Source: Paenibacillus glycanilyticus NBRC 16618 (GTDB lineage: Bacteria; Bacillota; Bacilli; Paenibacillales; Paenibacillaceae). Taken from it: a stretch of DNA of 57,445 nt. The DNA is taken from positions 1-57,445 of the forward strand of contig NZ_BILY01000044.1 in NCBI RefSeq assembly GCF_004000805.1. The letters run 5' to 3'. The position numbers and the translations under genes are program-made. Under the pieces are notes generated by a model. That model made no database searches, was not told the DNA's origin, and worked only from the letters and a program-made list of their open reading frames with translations. The number at the start of each line of letters is the position of its first letter. Position 1 is the stretch's first letter. Positions 50,071 through 57,445 of this stretch are shown one piece after another.

Positions 50071-50478
50071 TTACTCGTCCCCGTCGTGAACAACAACCGT
50101 GCCCGCGATAAAATCGTGAATGGCGCGTTTGTCTTCGCGCATGCCGACCATAAACGCGCTGACAACCGCGGCGATGCCAATGGTTACGGCATAGACGAGT
50201 CCGCCCACGACATTGCGCAGCAGCATCGTGCCGATGCCCGGCGGCCTGCCGTCCAGGCGGCGGATCTGAATGCCGCAAATCTTTTTCCCGATCGTGTAGC
50301 CGTTCCACAGAACCGGAATCAGCAAGGAATACAGGAAAGAAATAATGTTCGTAAACAAGTTCTCCCTCTCGCCCGAAATGATAAAGGCCAGAATGGTAAG
50401 CGGAATGCCGATAATAAGGCCGTCCAAAATATTGGCGCCCAAACGTCTCCAGAATCCTGCGCGGTAATAAGTATCCAT
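50071..50478 (-). CDS. RDD family membrane protein
   Basis: The 135-residue protein is an RDD domain with three membrane helices: it begins with the conserved YRAGFWRRLGANILDGLIIG (Arg, then Asp in helix 1), has WNGYTIGKKICGIQIRRLDG and ends in the second Asp motif REDKRAIHDFIAGTVVV. RDD proteins are poorly characterised; some act in ion transport or accessory roles. The ATG at 50478 follows GGAGGAACAAC. It is alone, with tandem terminators behind it. Confidence 0.92.
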   Translation of the reverse strand: MDTYYRAGFWRRLGANILDGLIIGIPLTILAFIISGERENLFTNIISFLYSLLIPVLWNGYTIGKKICGIQIRRLDGRPPGIGTMLLRNVVGGLVYAVTIGIAAVVSAFMVGMREDKRAIHDFIAGTVVVHDGDE

Positions 50479-50636
50479 GTTGTTCCTCCCTATTTTTTCT
50501 CTGTTGGCTTATAGGCTTTCTTTAGCCTATTACCACCTATATGGGCTTATGACTCCCGCTTAAAGCCCGGACCAGACGGTTCACAAGAAAGTTCGCCATC
50601 ATTCTACATTTTCCTTCTATTTACCATTTTTATAAA

Positions 50637-50679
50637 TTCAAAGAAAAGCCGGACTATCCCGCAAGGACAGCCCGGCTTG
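50637..50679 (-). terminator. Terminator of glnS
   Basis: AAGCCGGGCTGTCC pairs with GGATAGTCCGGCTT (one bulge) around TTGCG and is followed by TTCTTTG on the minus strand, 19 bases after the glnS stop. Confidence 0.9.
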
Positions 50680-50698
50680 CTCAGCCTATGGCGATTAT

Positions 50699-52372
50699 TT
50701 AAGCTTTGGACGGATCAAACGAGCTCTTCAGCGAGACAATCCGGTTGAATACCAGCTTCTCTCCCGTCGAATCCTTCGGATCCACATTGAAGTAGCCGTG
50801 GCGGAAGAACTGGAACTTGTCATGGCTCTTCGCGTCCTTCATGTTCGGCTCAACAAAGCCTTGCAGCACTTGCTGATTGTTCGGATTGATGCATTCGAGG
50901 AACGGCTTGCCTTCCTCTTCGGCTTCGCTAGTAATAAGCGGCTCGTACAGACGGAAGTCCGCCGGCACGGCTTGCGAGGCTTCGACCCAATGGATCGTGC
51001 CTTTTACTTTGCGGGCATTAAAGCCCGAACCGCTCTTGGTAGCCGGGTCATACGTACAGCGCAGCTCGATCACGTTGCCGTCCGCATCCTTGATGACTTC
51101 CTGGCACGTAATGAAGTAAGCATGCTTCAGGCGCACTTCATTGCCAGGGAACAGACGGAAATATTTCGCGGGAGGATTCTCCATGAAATCGTCCTGTTCG
51201 ATATAGATTTCGCGGGAGAACGGAATTTGGCGCGTGCCCATTTCCTCGTTCTCGGCATTGTTCTCCGCTTCAAGCATCTCGACTTGGCCTTCCGGATAGT
51301 TCGTAATAACAACCTTCAGAGGCTGCAATACGGCCATCGTGCGAAGCGCCTTCAGCTTCAGGTCTTCCCGGATAAAATGCTCCAGCATCCGCTCGTCGAC
51401 CGTGCTGTTCGCTTTCGCTACGCCAATCTCGCGGCAGAACGCGCGGATCGCTTCCGGCGTATAGCCCTTGCGGCGCAGACCGCTGATCGTTGGCATGCGA
51501 GGGTCGTCCCAGCCGGTAACGACGCCTTCGTCCACGAGCGCTTTCAGCTTTCTTTTGCTCATCACGGTATTCGTAATGTTCAGACGGGCGAACTCGTATT
51601 GCTTAGGCACGTCAACCATCTCGCATTCCGCGATGGTCCAATCGTACAGCGGACGATGGTCCGCGAACTCCAGCGTACAGATCGAATGCGTAATGCCTTC
51701 AATCGCGTCGCTGATCGGATGCGCGTAGTCGTACATCGGGTAGATGCACCACGCGTCTCCCGTGCGGTGATGGTGCGCATGGGCAATCCGGTACAGAACC
51801 GGATCGCGGAAGTTGATATTCGGCGAAGCCATATCGATCTTCGCGCGCAGCACCTTCTCGCCGTCCTTGAATTCGCCTGCCCGCATTCTAGCGAACAGAT
51901 CAAGATTCTCCTCGACCGTGCGGCCGCGGTAAGGGCTGTCTTGCCCGGGCTGCGTCAACGTGCCGCGCGTCTCGCGGATTTGCTCGGCAGTCAGGTCGCA
52001 CACGTAAGCTTTCCCTTTGCGGATCAACAGAACGGCGCGATTGTACAATTCTTCGAAGTAGTCGGATGCAAAACGAAGATCATCCCAGTCAAAGCCGAGC
52101 CAGCGCACATCTTCCTTAATCGACTCTACGTATTCCGTATCTTCCTTTACCGGATTCGTATCGTCGAAACGCAGATTTGTCCGTCCCTTGAATTCATCGG
52201 CAAGCTCGAAGTTCAAGCAGATCGACTTGGCATGTCCGATGTGCAAATATCCGTTAGGCTCCGGCGGAAAGCGGGTCACGATTTCCTGCACGTGGCCTTC
52301 TTTCAAATCTTCGACGACGATGTTTTTGATAAAGTTAGAGGATGATACCTTATTCTCCACTGTGTTTTCCAC
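50699..52372 (-). CDS. glnS: Glutaminyl-tRNA synthetase
   Basis: GlnRS, 557 residues, attaches glutamine directly to tRNA-Gln. The class I signatures are HIGH at residues 44-47 in FPPEPNGYLHIGHAKS and VMSKRK near residue 270 in the KMSKS position. GlnRS-specific stretches include RFDDTNPVKEDTEYV and PTISGLRRKGYTPEAIR. Length fits the E. coli enzyme. I chose GTG 52372, nine bases after GGGAAAGG; a TTG at 52381 abuts that site. Most Firmicutes instead use GatCAB amidation of Glu-tRNA-Gln; GlnRS is a known exception in some Bacillales and was likely acquired from Gram-negative bacteria. No terminator separates it clearly from upstream sequence. Confidence 0.97.
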   Translation of the reverse strand: MENTVENKVSSSNFIKNIVVEDLKEGHVQEIVTRFPPEPNGYLHIGHAKSICLNFELADEFKGRTNLRFDDTNPVKEDTEYVESIKEDVRWLGFDWDDLRFASDYFEELYNRAVLLIRKGKAYVCDLTAEQIRETRGTLTQPGQDSPYRGRTVEENLDLFARMRAGEFKDGEKVLRAKIDMASPNINFRDPVLYRIAHAHHHRTGDAWCIYPMYDYAHPISDAIEGITHSICTLEFADHRPLYDWTIAECEMVDVPKQYEFARLNITNTVMSKRKLKALVDEGVVTGWDDPRMPTISGLRRKGYTPEAIRAFCREIGVAKANSTVDERMLEHFIREDLKLKALRTMAVLQPLKVVITNYPEGQVEMLEAENNAENEEMGTRQIPFSREIYIEQDDFMENPPAKYFRLFPGNEVRLKHAYFITCQEVIKDADGNVIELRCTYDPATKSGSGFNARKVKGTIHWVEASQAVPADFRLYEPLITSEAEEEGKPFLECINPNNQQVLQGFVEPNMKDAKSHDKFQFFRHGYFNVDPKDSTGEKLVFNRIVSLKSSFDPSKA

Positions 52373-52458
52373 GGCGACCAACCTTTCCCGTAATTAATGA
52401 TCTTCCTATCATACACAAAATTACGAGAAAATACACTGTCTACTGCTAGGCGGAGACA

Positions 52459-53832
52459 CTATCCTTTAAATAAGAAGTCCAGTGCGCCGGCGGAGTAGAG
52501 CAGAACCAGGGCGACGAGAATCGGGGCGATATAACGCACCATAAACAACCAGATCCAAAACCACGCCGCTGTAAGTCCCGCTTCTTCGGCCGCGTTTTTC
52601 CAAACCCAGCCCACAAAGATGGTCACGATCAGGCCGCCAAGCGGCAGCATGATGTTCGAGCAGACGAAATCCATCCAGTCGAAAAACGTCTTGCCCCCGA
52701 AATCCAGTCCGCTTACCGCCCCGCCTACCGACACGGCGGAAGGGATGCCAACCAGGAAGAGAAGCACCGTGATCACCGTTACCGCAAGCCCGCGGCTCCA
52801 GCCATACCGCTCGCGAATAAAGGCAACCGGCACTTCCAGGAGACCAACTGTCGAAGTTAACGAGGCAACCGCAAGAAGGATAAAGAATAATCCGCCAAAA
52901 AGACTGCCGAGCGGCATCGCTGCAAAAGCTGCCGGCAACGCCACAAACACAAGACCCGGCCCTTGGCCTGGCTCGATCCCGAATGCAAAGGACGTCGGGA
53001 AAATAATCAAGCCTGCCAGGAAGGCATACAACAGATCGCCTAGGCCAATCGCCATCGTGCCCGCGCCAAGCGACTGTCTCTTGTCCACATAAGCACCGTA
53101 CGTAATCATTGTTCCCATGCCAAGGGAAAGGGAGAAGAACGCATGTCCTAGCGCAACCAGGGCCGATTCGGCCGTCAGCTTGCTGAAATCCGGACTAAGG
53201 AAGAACGATACGCCCTCTCCTGCCCCGTCAAGCGTCAAAGCGCGGACAACGAGGACCAGAAGCAAAATAACAAGGCCCGGAATAAGAATTTTGTTAAACT
53301 TCTCAATCCCGGCCGACACGCCTTTAATAATAACTGCCGCCGTAAGCACCAGCGCCAGAAGCATCCACCATACCGGCTGCCAGCTGCCGATGAAGGCATT
53401 GAACTGGCCGGAGTAATCCGTCGTCTTAAACAGCTGACCCGAGAATGACCGGACCGCATAATACATCGTCCAGCCTGCGACAACGGAATAGAACGATAAA
53501 ATCAAAAATGGCGCTGCGATCATGAGGAATCCAAGTGCTCCCCAGCCCTTTTGCTTGGTCAGCCGGTTAAAGGAGGTCGATACGCTGCCGCGGCCGCCTC
53601 GGCCGATCGCAAGCTCGGCCATCAGGACCGGCAGGCCAACAGCGAGAAGGCAGACAATAAACATGAGGAAAAATGCCGCGCCGCCGTATTTGCCGGTGAT
53701 ATAAGGGAATTTCCACATGTTGCCGAGACCAACCGCACTGCCGATCGCCGCGAAAATGAATCCTGATTTCGAGAACCGCTCTTCCCCATCCGCAAGCGAT
53801 GGAGCAGCCGTACTCTTGTTTTGATCAACCAT
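52459..53832 (-). CDS. Neurotransmitter:sodium symporter family transporter
   Basis: The 457-residue membrane protein belongs to the NSS (LeuT/TnaT) family of sodium-coupled amino acid transporters. The helix 1 signature SGFIFAAIGSAVGLGNMWKFPY (here shown in part as SAVGLGNMWKFPY) forms the Na+ and substrate sites; GGAAFFLMF, the loop ELAIGRGGRGS and the helix 6 region SLSLGMGTMITYGAYV follow. About eleven helices are visible. The substrate cannot be read. The ATG at 53832 lies after AGGTAGG. It is divergent from the plus-strand glycosyltransferase cluster. Confidence 0.93.
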   Translation of the reverse strand: MVDQNKSTAAPSLADGEERFSKSGFIFAAIGSAVGLGNMWKFPYITGKYGGAAFFLMFIVCLLAVGLPVLMAELAIGRGGRGSVSTSFNRLTKQKGWGALGFLMIAAPFLILSFYSVVAGWTMYYAVRSFSGQLFKTTDYSGQFNAFIGSWQPVWWMLLALVLTAAVIIKGVSAGIEKFNKILIPGLVILLLVLVVRALTLDGAGEGVSFFLSPDFSKLTAESALVALGHAFFSLSLGMGTMITYGAYVDKRQSLGAGTMAIGLGDLLYAFLAGLIIFPTSFAFGIEPGQGPGLVFVALPAAFAAMPLGSLFGGLFFILLAVASLTSTVGLLEVPVAFIRERYGWSRGLAVTVITVLLFLVGIPSAVSVGGAVSGLDFGGKTFFDWMDFVCSNIMLPLGGLIVTIFVGWVWKNAAEEAGLTAAWFWIWLFMVRYIAPILVALVLLYSAGALDFLFKG

Positions 53833-53984
53833 CTTACAAACCTACCTCTTTCCTTGTGTCTTCACCTGATGTTGTTAAAACCTATTATTTGCTCCCAGTT
53901 CGAGAAAAAACCGGAATGGATATCGTACTATTTTTCATACGTTCATACAAGAACCAAAAGAGTGGAACGGATGGTGATCGCGCC

Positions 53985-55190
53985 ATGGCAGCACAACCCA
54001 TTGTCGTCTTCCCTCCCGGCGGCTGGCGCGGAATTCCGTCAGGCGTTCGGGACTGGCTGGAGGAGCTCGCCGCAAAAAGAAAGCTGCTGGCATTTGCCAA
54101 CGATGCTCCAAACGGAATCGAGTCTCTCGGCTTGGAGCAGCTGAATACCGTGGAATGGGGCAGCGTCGCCGCTATTGTTATGCACCCCGCCTGGGTACAT
54201 ATTGTCGTGCCGCTGAAGCCGCACTGCCTTATTGCCATGCTGCCCGGACCGGAATCTAATGAAGAAGAGTTGTGGAGCAAATGCCGTGCCTGGCTATGCG
54301 CGTATGCCACGCTTGTCGTGGCCGGTACGGAGGCCTTCTATCTGGAACAGTGCTTCCGCCGCGGCAGCGTCTTTCTAATGGACGGGATGGACGAAACCTC
54401 CGATCTGTTCGCCCGGCAGGCGGTGGAATGGCATAGCGACGGCTTCGAGTCCGACATGCTTATCCGCCTCCAGCAGCGCCATAGGGCCAACTGGCGGAAC
54501 GAGCTGCTTCGGAAGCAGGAGCTGGAGCTGGCGGCGGGCAGCAAGCCAAGCGGCTTTGCAGACGGTCTCTTTTTCCATTCGGTCTACCGGTATTTGACCG
54601 GCGAACCCGAATACGCGCGACAGCATCTGCTTGCCTCCTTCGAGCAAATGCTGCACGAAGGCCGCAGGGATACGCTTCAGAACGTCTACCGGTTCCTGTC
54701 TGCCATCGAGCTGGAGCAGGGACATGTTCATGACGCCGTACGGACCTACGGCTACACCGCCCAAGGAGAAACGGAATGGCGCAATGCCGAACAATTATCC
54801 GGATGGCTGGCTGCCGGGAAGCGGGAGCTCGCCAAAGCCCAGCTATACCGGCTGAATGACGATTACCGCAAAGCGGCAGCTCTGCTGGAGCCGCTTGCGG
54901 ATGATCCGGAAGCCCGCGCGCTGCTTGCTGCTACTTACATTACGATGGGCCGGTTAGACAGCGCTCTCTTGCTCGGCAACGACGGGCTCCGCAAGTCGGC
55001 GGGCGACCGCCGGCAGTGGCAGCGTCTGCAAGGAACGGCTCTTCTGCTTAAAGGCAAGCGGCATGAAGCCATCCACTGCTTTCTGGCGGCAGGAGAGCAC
55101 AGGCAGGAGGAATTAAACGGCATGATTGACCTGGCGGTTATGGATGGCGTTGCGCGGGAGCTGACACGGGGAGATAAGGAGGCTGACTAA
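53985..55190 (+). CDS. Glycosyltransferase-like N-terminal domain with TPR-like C-terminus
   Basis: This 401-residue protein is not a standard family member that I recognise. The first 170 residues (VVFPPGGWRGIPSGV, WGSVAAIVMHPAWVH, ATLVVAGTEAFYLEQCFRRG, FLMDGMDET) follow the strand-helix order of the N-terminal half of GT-B glycosyltransferases, but no donor-binding half follows. Residues about 200-400 are helical with paired Leu/Ala-rich helices (EYARQHLLASFEQML; AQLYRLNDDYRKAAALLEPL; ARALLAATYITMGRLDSALL) like TPRs. I infer an accessory or scaffold protein for the next two transferases. Start taken at ATG 53985; the frame is open back to 53799 within the divergent promoter region. It is three bases before the GT2 gene. 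Confidence 0.72.
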   Translation: MAAQPIVVFPPGGWRGIPSGVRDWLEELAAKRKLLAFANDAPNGIESLGLEQLNTVEWGSVAAIVMHPAWVHIVVPLKPHCLIAMLPGPESNEEELWSKCRAWLCAYATLVVAGTEAFYLEQCFRRGSVFLMDGMDETSDLFARQAVEWHSDGFESDMLIRLQQRHRANWRNELLRKQELELAAGSKPSGFADGLFFHSVYRYLTGEPEYARQHLLASFEQMLHEGRRDTLQNVYRFLSAIELEQGHVHDAVRTYGYTAQGETEWRNAEQLSGWLAAGKRELAKAQLYRLNDDYRKAAALLEPLADDPEARALLAATYITMGRLDSALLLGNDGLRKSAGDRRQWQRLQGTALLLKGKRHEAIHCFLAAGEHRQEELNGMIDLAVMDGVARELTRGDKEAD

Positions 55191-55193
55191 AGA

Positions 55194-55946
55194 ATGGCCA
55201 GCGGTCTCGGAAAAGGCGGAAGAAAAATAACGGGCAATAAATTGACCGCCATCATGCAGGTCCGCAACGAAGCCGGACGTTATCTGGAAGCGGCCCTTGC
55301 GGATTTGTCCGGCTTTGTAGACGAGATTGTTATCGTGGATGACGGAAGCACGGACGATACGCCGGAGCTCGCCGCATCGTTCGGGAAGGTTGTGAAGCTG
55401 GTACGGAATAAGGATTCGTTGTTCCATAAAGAATGGCTGCTGCGCGAGCAGCTGTGGCGGGCGGCGGAGGAAACCTCGCCGGATTGGCTCCTGGCCGTGG
55501 ACGCGGATGAATTTTACGAGGACTGCGCAAAGGCGGCCATGAGGGAGCTTATTAACCAGGATGACTACGATACCGTTTCCTTCCGGATGTACGATTTCTG
55601 GGATTCGGTCACCCACTACCGGGAGGACGACTGGTGGAATCTCCATCAGCGGCCTATGATGACGCTTGTCCGCTACTTGCCCGGCTTTCATTATGCGTAT
55701 CCGAAACGGGCGCATCACGCCACCCGCCTTCCTTTTACCTATAACGCATTGCCAGGCCTCGATACCGACCTTCGGATCAAGCATTACGGGTGGGCGGGAA
55801 GCGCCGAGGAGCGGCGGGCGAAATACGACCGTTACATGAAGCTCGACCCGCAGGGACAATGGGGCAATCTCGGCCACTACGCTTCGATCCTCGATCCGAA
55901 TCCAAGGCTGATCCGATGGCAGGAGAGGGAGCGCCGCGATGGGTAA
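55194..55946 (+). CDS. Family 2 glycosyltransferase
   Basis: The 250-residue protein is a GT-A fold family 2 glycosyltransferase without membrane helices. The nucleotide-binding VIVDDGSTDDTPELAAS and the metal-binding DxD loop LLAVDADEFYED are clear; LTAIMQVRNEAGRYLEAAL opens the fold. The middle contains a Trp/His-rich stretch (DDWWNLHQRPMM; FHYAYPKRAHHAT) of the kind found in glycosyltransferases acting on surface polymers. The ATG at 55194 lies 11 bases after GGAGG inside the upstream gene. It overlaps the next gene by eight bases. Confidence 0.9.
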   Translation: MASGLGKGGRKITGNKLTAIMQVRNEAGRYLEAALADLSGFVDEIVIVDDGSTDDTPELAASFGKVVKLVRNKDSLFHKEWLLREQLWRAAEETSPDWLLAVDADEFYEDCAKAAMRELINQDDYDTVSFRMYDFWDSVTHYREDDWWNLHQRPMMTLVRYLPGFHYAYPKRAHHATRLPFTYNALPGLDTDLRIKHYGWAGSAEERRAKYDRYMKLDPQGQWGNLGHYASILDPNPRLIRWQERERRDG

Positions 55947-57105
55947 GACGATGGCAAAGCCGTATGCCGTAAAGACGGTGACGATATTGACCCACAGCTA
56001 TTTGAACGCTTACGGACAGGATTATTCCCGGTTGTTCGGAGGCGGGCTGGAGCGGTATGTCCATATGTTATGCCGGGCGATCAAGGAGCTTGGACTCACT
56101 CCGGTTGTTTGTCAGATGACGTATTACGAGGCTTTTGACACCGTGCACGAAGGCGTCCGGGTACGGGGCTGGCCTTTTGAAGCCGATAAGATTACGGAGG
56201 CTTTCGAGCGGATGGCGGAATCCGCGGAAGGCCTGCTTATCTATGCCAGCTGCATCTGGCATCCGATCCGGTACCGCCCGGGAAGCATCGGCATCTGCCA
56301 CGGCATCAATTGGGACACTCCTTCCATTGCGGCCGAGACGAAGGCGGCGATCGCCCGGCATATTAATCAGGCGCTTCGGCAATTGGACCTCGTGGTGTCG
56401 GTCGATTCGCATTTTCAGACATATTGCAGGGCGGTGTGCGAGTATGAGGATCCGGCCGTTATTACCCTGCTTCCCAATCCCGTGGATACCTCGCGGTTTG
56501 TTCCCCGGAGAGGTGGCGCTTCTCTTTCCGCGGAAGGGCTGCGGGTGCTTTTCCCGAGAAGGCTGAGCTTTGAGCGGGGGCTTGTTACGATGATGCTGTC
56601 GGCGGATGAACTGCTGGGCCGGTACCCGGCGCTGACCGTGGAATTCGCCGGCGAGCTGATTGACGGGTCTATGATGGCGGCGGCCTTTTATGTATGGAAG
56701 GAGGCTCATCCTCACCGCGACCGCATCCTCCACCGGACATATACGTTCGAGACGATCCGGGAGGCTTATCGTCAAGCGGATATTGCGGTCATCCCAACGT
56801 TGTTCTCGGAAGGGACCTCCCTCTCCTGCCTGGAGGCGATGAGCTGCGGCTTGCCCGTTATCGCGACCAATGTCGGCGGGCTGAACGATCTTATCGTCAA
56901 CGGCGTAAACGGCCGCCTGATCCCAACTTCGGCAGAAGCCGTCACCGCGGCCGTCAGCGAGCTGATCGAGCAGCCTCGATTGCGCCGCCGGTTGGGCGCA
57001 GCCGCTCGGCGGGCGGCGCTCGCATTCGATCAGGCGCGCTGGCTCGCCGAATGGAAGGCGATTATTACTGCGCAGCTTGCGAAAAGAGAGGCGGAGAGGC
57101 GCTGA
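55939..57105 (+). CDS. Family 4 glycosyltransferase
   Basis: The 388-residue protein is a GT-B fold family 4 glycosyltransferase. The N-terminal domain opens with ILTHSYLNAYGQDYSRLFGG and contains GICHGINWDTP; the C-terminal domain has RVLFPRRLSFERGL, DIAVIPTLFSEGTSLSCLEA, and GLPVIATNVGGLNDLIVNG with the family EX7E motif (Glu in SEGTSLSCLEAMSCG). It transfers a sugar from a nucleotide donor to a surface glycan. The ATG at 55939 lies within the end of the GT2 gene, so the two are coupled. Confidence 0.93.
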   Translation: MGKTMAKPYAVKTVTILTHSYLNAYGQDYSRLFGGGLERYVHMLCRAIKELGLTPVVCQMTYYEAFDTVHEGVRVRGWPFEADKITEAFERMAESAEGLLIYASCIWHPIRYRPGSIGICHGINWDTPSIAAETKAAIARHINQALRQLDLVVSVDSHFQTYCRAVCEYEDPAVITLLPNPVDTSRFVPRRGGASLSAEGLRVLFPRRLSFERGLVTMMLSADELLGRYPALTVEFAGELIDGSMMAAAFYVWKEAHPHRDRILHRTYTFETIREAYRQADIAVIPTLFSEGTSLSCLEAMSCGLPVIATNVGGLNDLIVNGVNGRLIPTSAEAVTAAVSELIEQPRLRRRLGAAARRAALAFDQARWLAEWKAIITAQLAKREAERR

Positions 57106-57322
57106 TGGCTCAGCGCTTCCGCCTGCCTGCTACGTTGCACGTTGTACAGGATATTCGCCGATCTAGGCTGCGAATGGAGGTAGGTTTAAACACAATATTC
57201 TGCAGAACGCGCAGGATATACCTGTAAGTGGACCCGCTAATTCGAATTACACTGTATTTCGTGCAATGGAAGAGGTCATATAAGCTAGAGTTCGCAAGCT
57301 GTATAGCACGGAACAAAAGAGC
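57106..57322. other. Intergenic region at the right end
   Basis: No gene is apparent. Two similar short motifs, GCTGTATAGCACGGA (57299-57313) and GGCTGTATAGTACCGA (57328-57343), repeat about 30 bases apart. I see no terminator with a U-tract after the GT4 gene. Confidence 0.5.
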
Positions 57323-57445
57323 TTACAGGCTGTATAGTACCGAGGTTACACGCAGCATCAGCTCCCGCTCGCAGAGCAGCGGCGCTGCGAGCGCTGGGAC
57401 CTGCGCGGTGCCACGGGCGCGCGCAGCCAGCGCTGCCGCGAGCCC
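57323..57445 (-). CDS. Possible C-terminal end of a truncated gene
   Basis: A minus-strand frame is open from the window edge for 40 codons to a TAA at 57323-57325, ending in PLLCERELMLRVTSVLYSL. The visible sequence is Ala/Arg/Leu-rich and could be the end of a coding sequence, but GC-rich DNA of this kind is open in several frames and no family is recognisable. Confidence 0.3.
   Translation of the reverse strand, partial: GLAAALAARARGTAQVPALAAPLLCERELMLRVTSVLYSL

Noticed and set aside
50798..52345. 515-codon plus-strand frame opposite glnS
   Set aside because: Complementary-frame artefact; His/Arg/Val-rich with no family resemblance.
1..57445. tRNA or rRNA genes, T-box leaders, insertion sequences or prophage
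   Set aside because: I looked for cloverleaf ends, T-box sequences, transposase or integrase motifs and found none that I could support.

Overview
The window looks like chromosomal DNA of a spore-forming Bacillales bacterium, most likely Paenibacillus or a close relative. The evidence is the gene order around spoIIR, ywlC-G, glyA, upp, mnaA and atp, which is known from Bacillus subtilis; a complete NADH dehydrogenase (nuo) cluster entering at the left edge; a glutaminyl-tRNA synthetase, which most Firmicutes lack; S-layer homology domains; and AGGAGG-type ribosome sites with frequent TTG and GTG starts. Nearly everything is encoded on the minus strand. I see no insertion sequence, prophage, tRNA, rRNA or CRISPR array.

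Layout in window coordinates. 1-1205: the start of the nuo operon (nuoA, nuoB, 5' part of nuoC). 1756-8266: an accessory block with a chemoreceptor, a Fur-controlled siderophore receptor and fused permease, and a CpsB/YwqE-type phosphatase. 8410-15865: the complete F1Fo ATP synthase operon atpZ-I-B-E-F-H-A-G-D-C with a good promoter. 16054-17968: mnaA/wecB and upp. 18139-23900: an oppABCDF oligopeptide importer that interrupts the usual glyA-upp neighbourhood. 24409-32882: glyA, ywlG, rpiB, ywlE, mntP, tsaC, spoIIR, prmC and prfA, the classical Bacillales housekeeping block. 33025-35413: the copper proteins YcnI and YcnJ. 35579-44632: ychF, a three-domain glycosyltransferase/methyltransferase, small membrane and small soluble proteins, an SLH-domain surface protein, thioredoxin with an Rrf2 regulator, and an aldo/keto reductase. 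44762-45644, plus strand: a guanidine-I riboswitch controlling a two-subunit SMR exporter. 45761-53832: RNase J, hisC, an acetyltransferase, an RDD protein, glnS and a sodium-dependent transporter. 53985-57105, plus strand: three overlapping or abutting glycosyltransferase-related genes.

The most unusual material is between the genes. Three intergenic arrays of tandem palindromes (1456-1657, 30536-30750, 49810-50059) have unrelated sequences but similar architecture; two share a 125-bp period. A separate dispersed hairpin family, with GAATnATCAC-type ends and a conserved AAGCATGGAC-type tail, appears five times at three loci (17218-17335, 22014-22153, 26308-26399). Palindromes overlapping or abutting promoters suggest operators at the Rrf2/trxA promoter (43287-43321) and upstream of oppA (24007-24020, close to a LexA box). 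Protein-level oddities are an Aer-like chemoreceptor with a cytoplasmic sensor, a GT2-methyltransferase-methyltransferase fusion, a 47-residue protein gene with a strong ribosome site, and a degenerate glycosyltransferase fused to TPR-like helices.

All functions are assigned by reading motifs and family knowledge; nothing was searched against a database.
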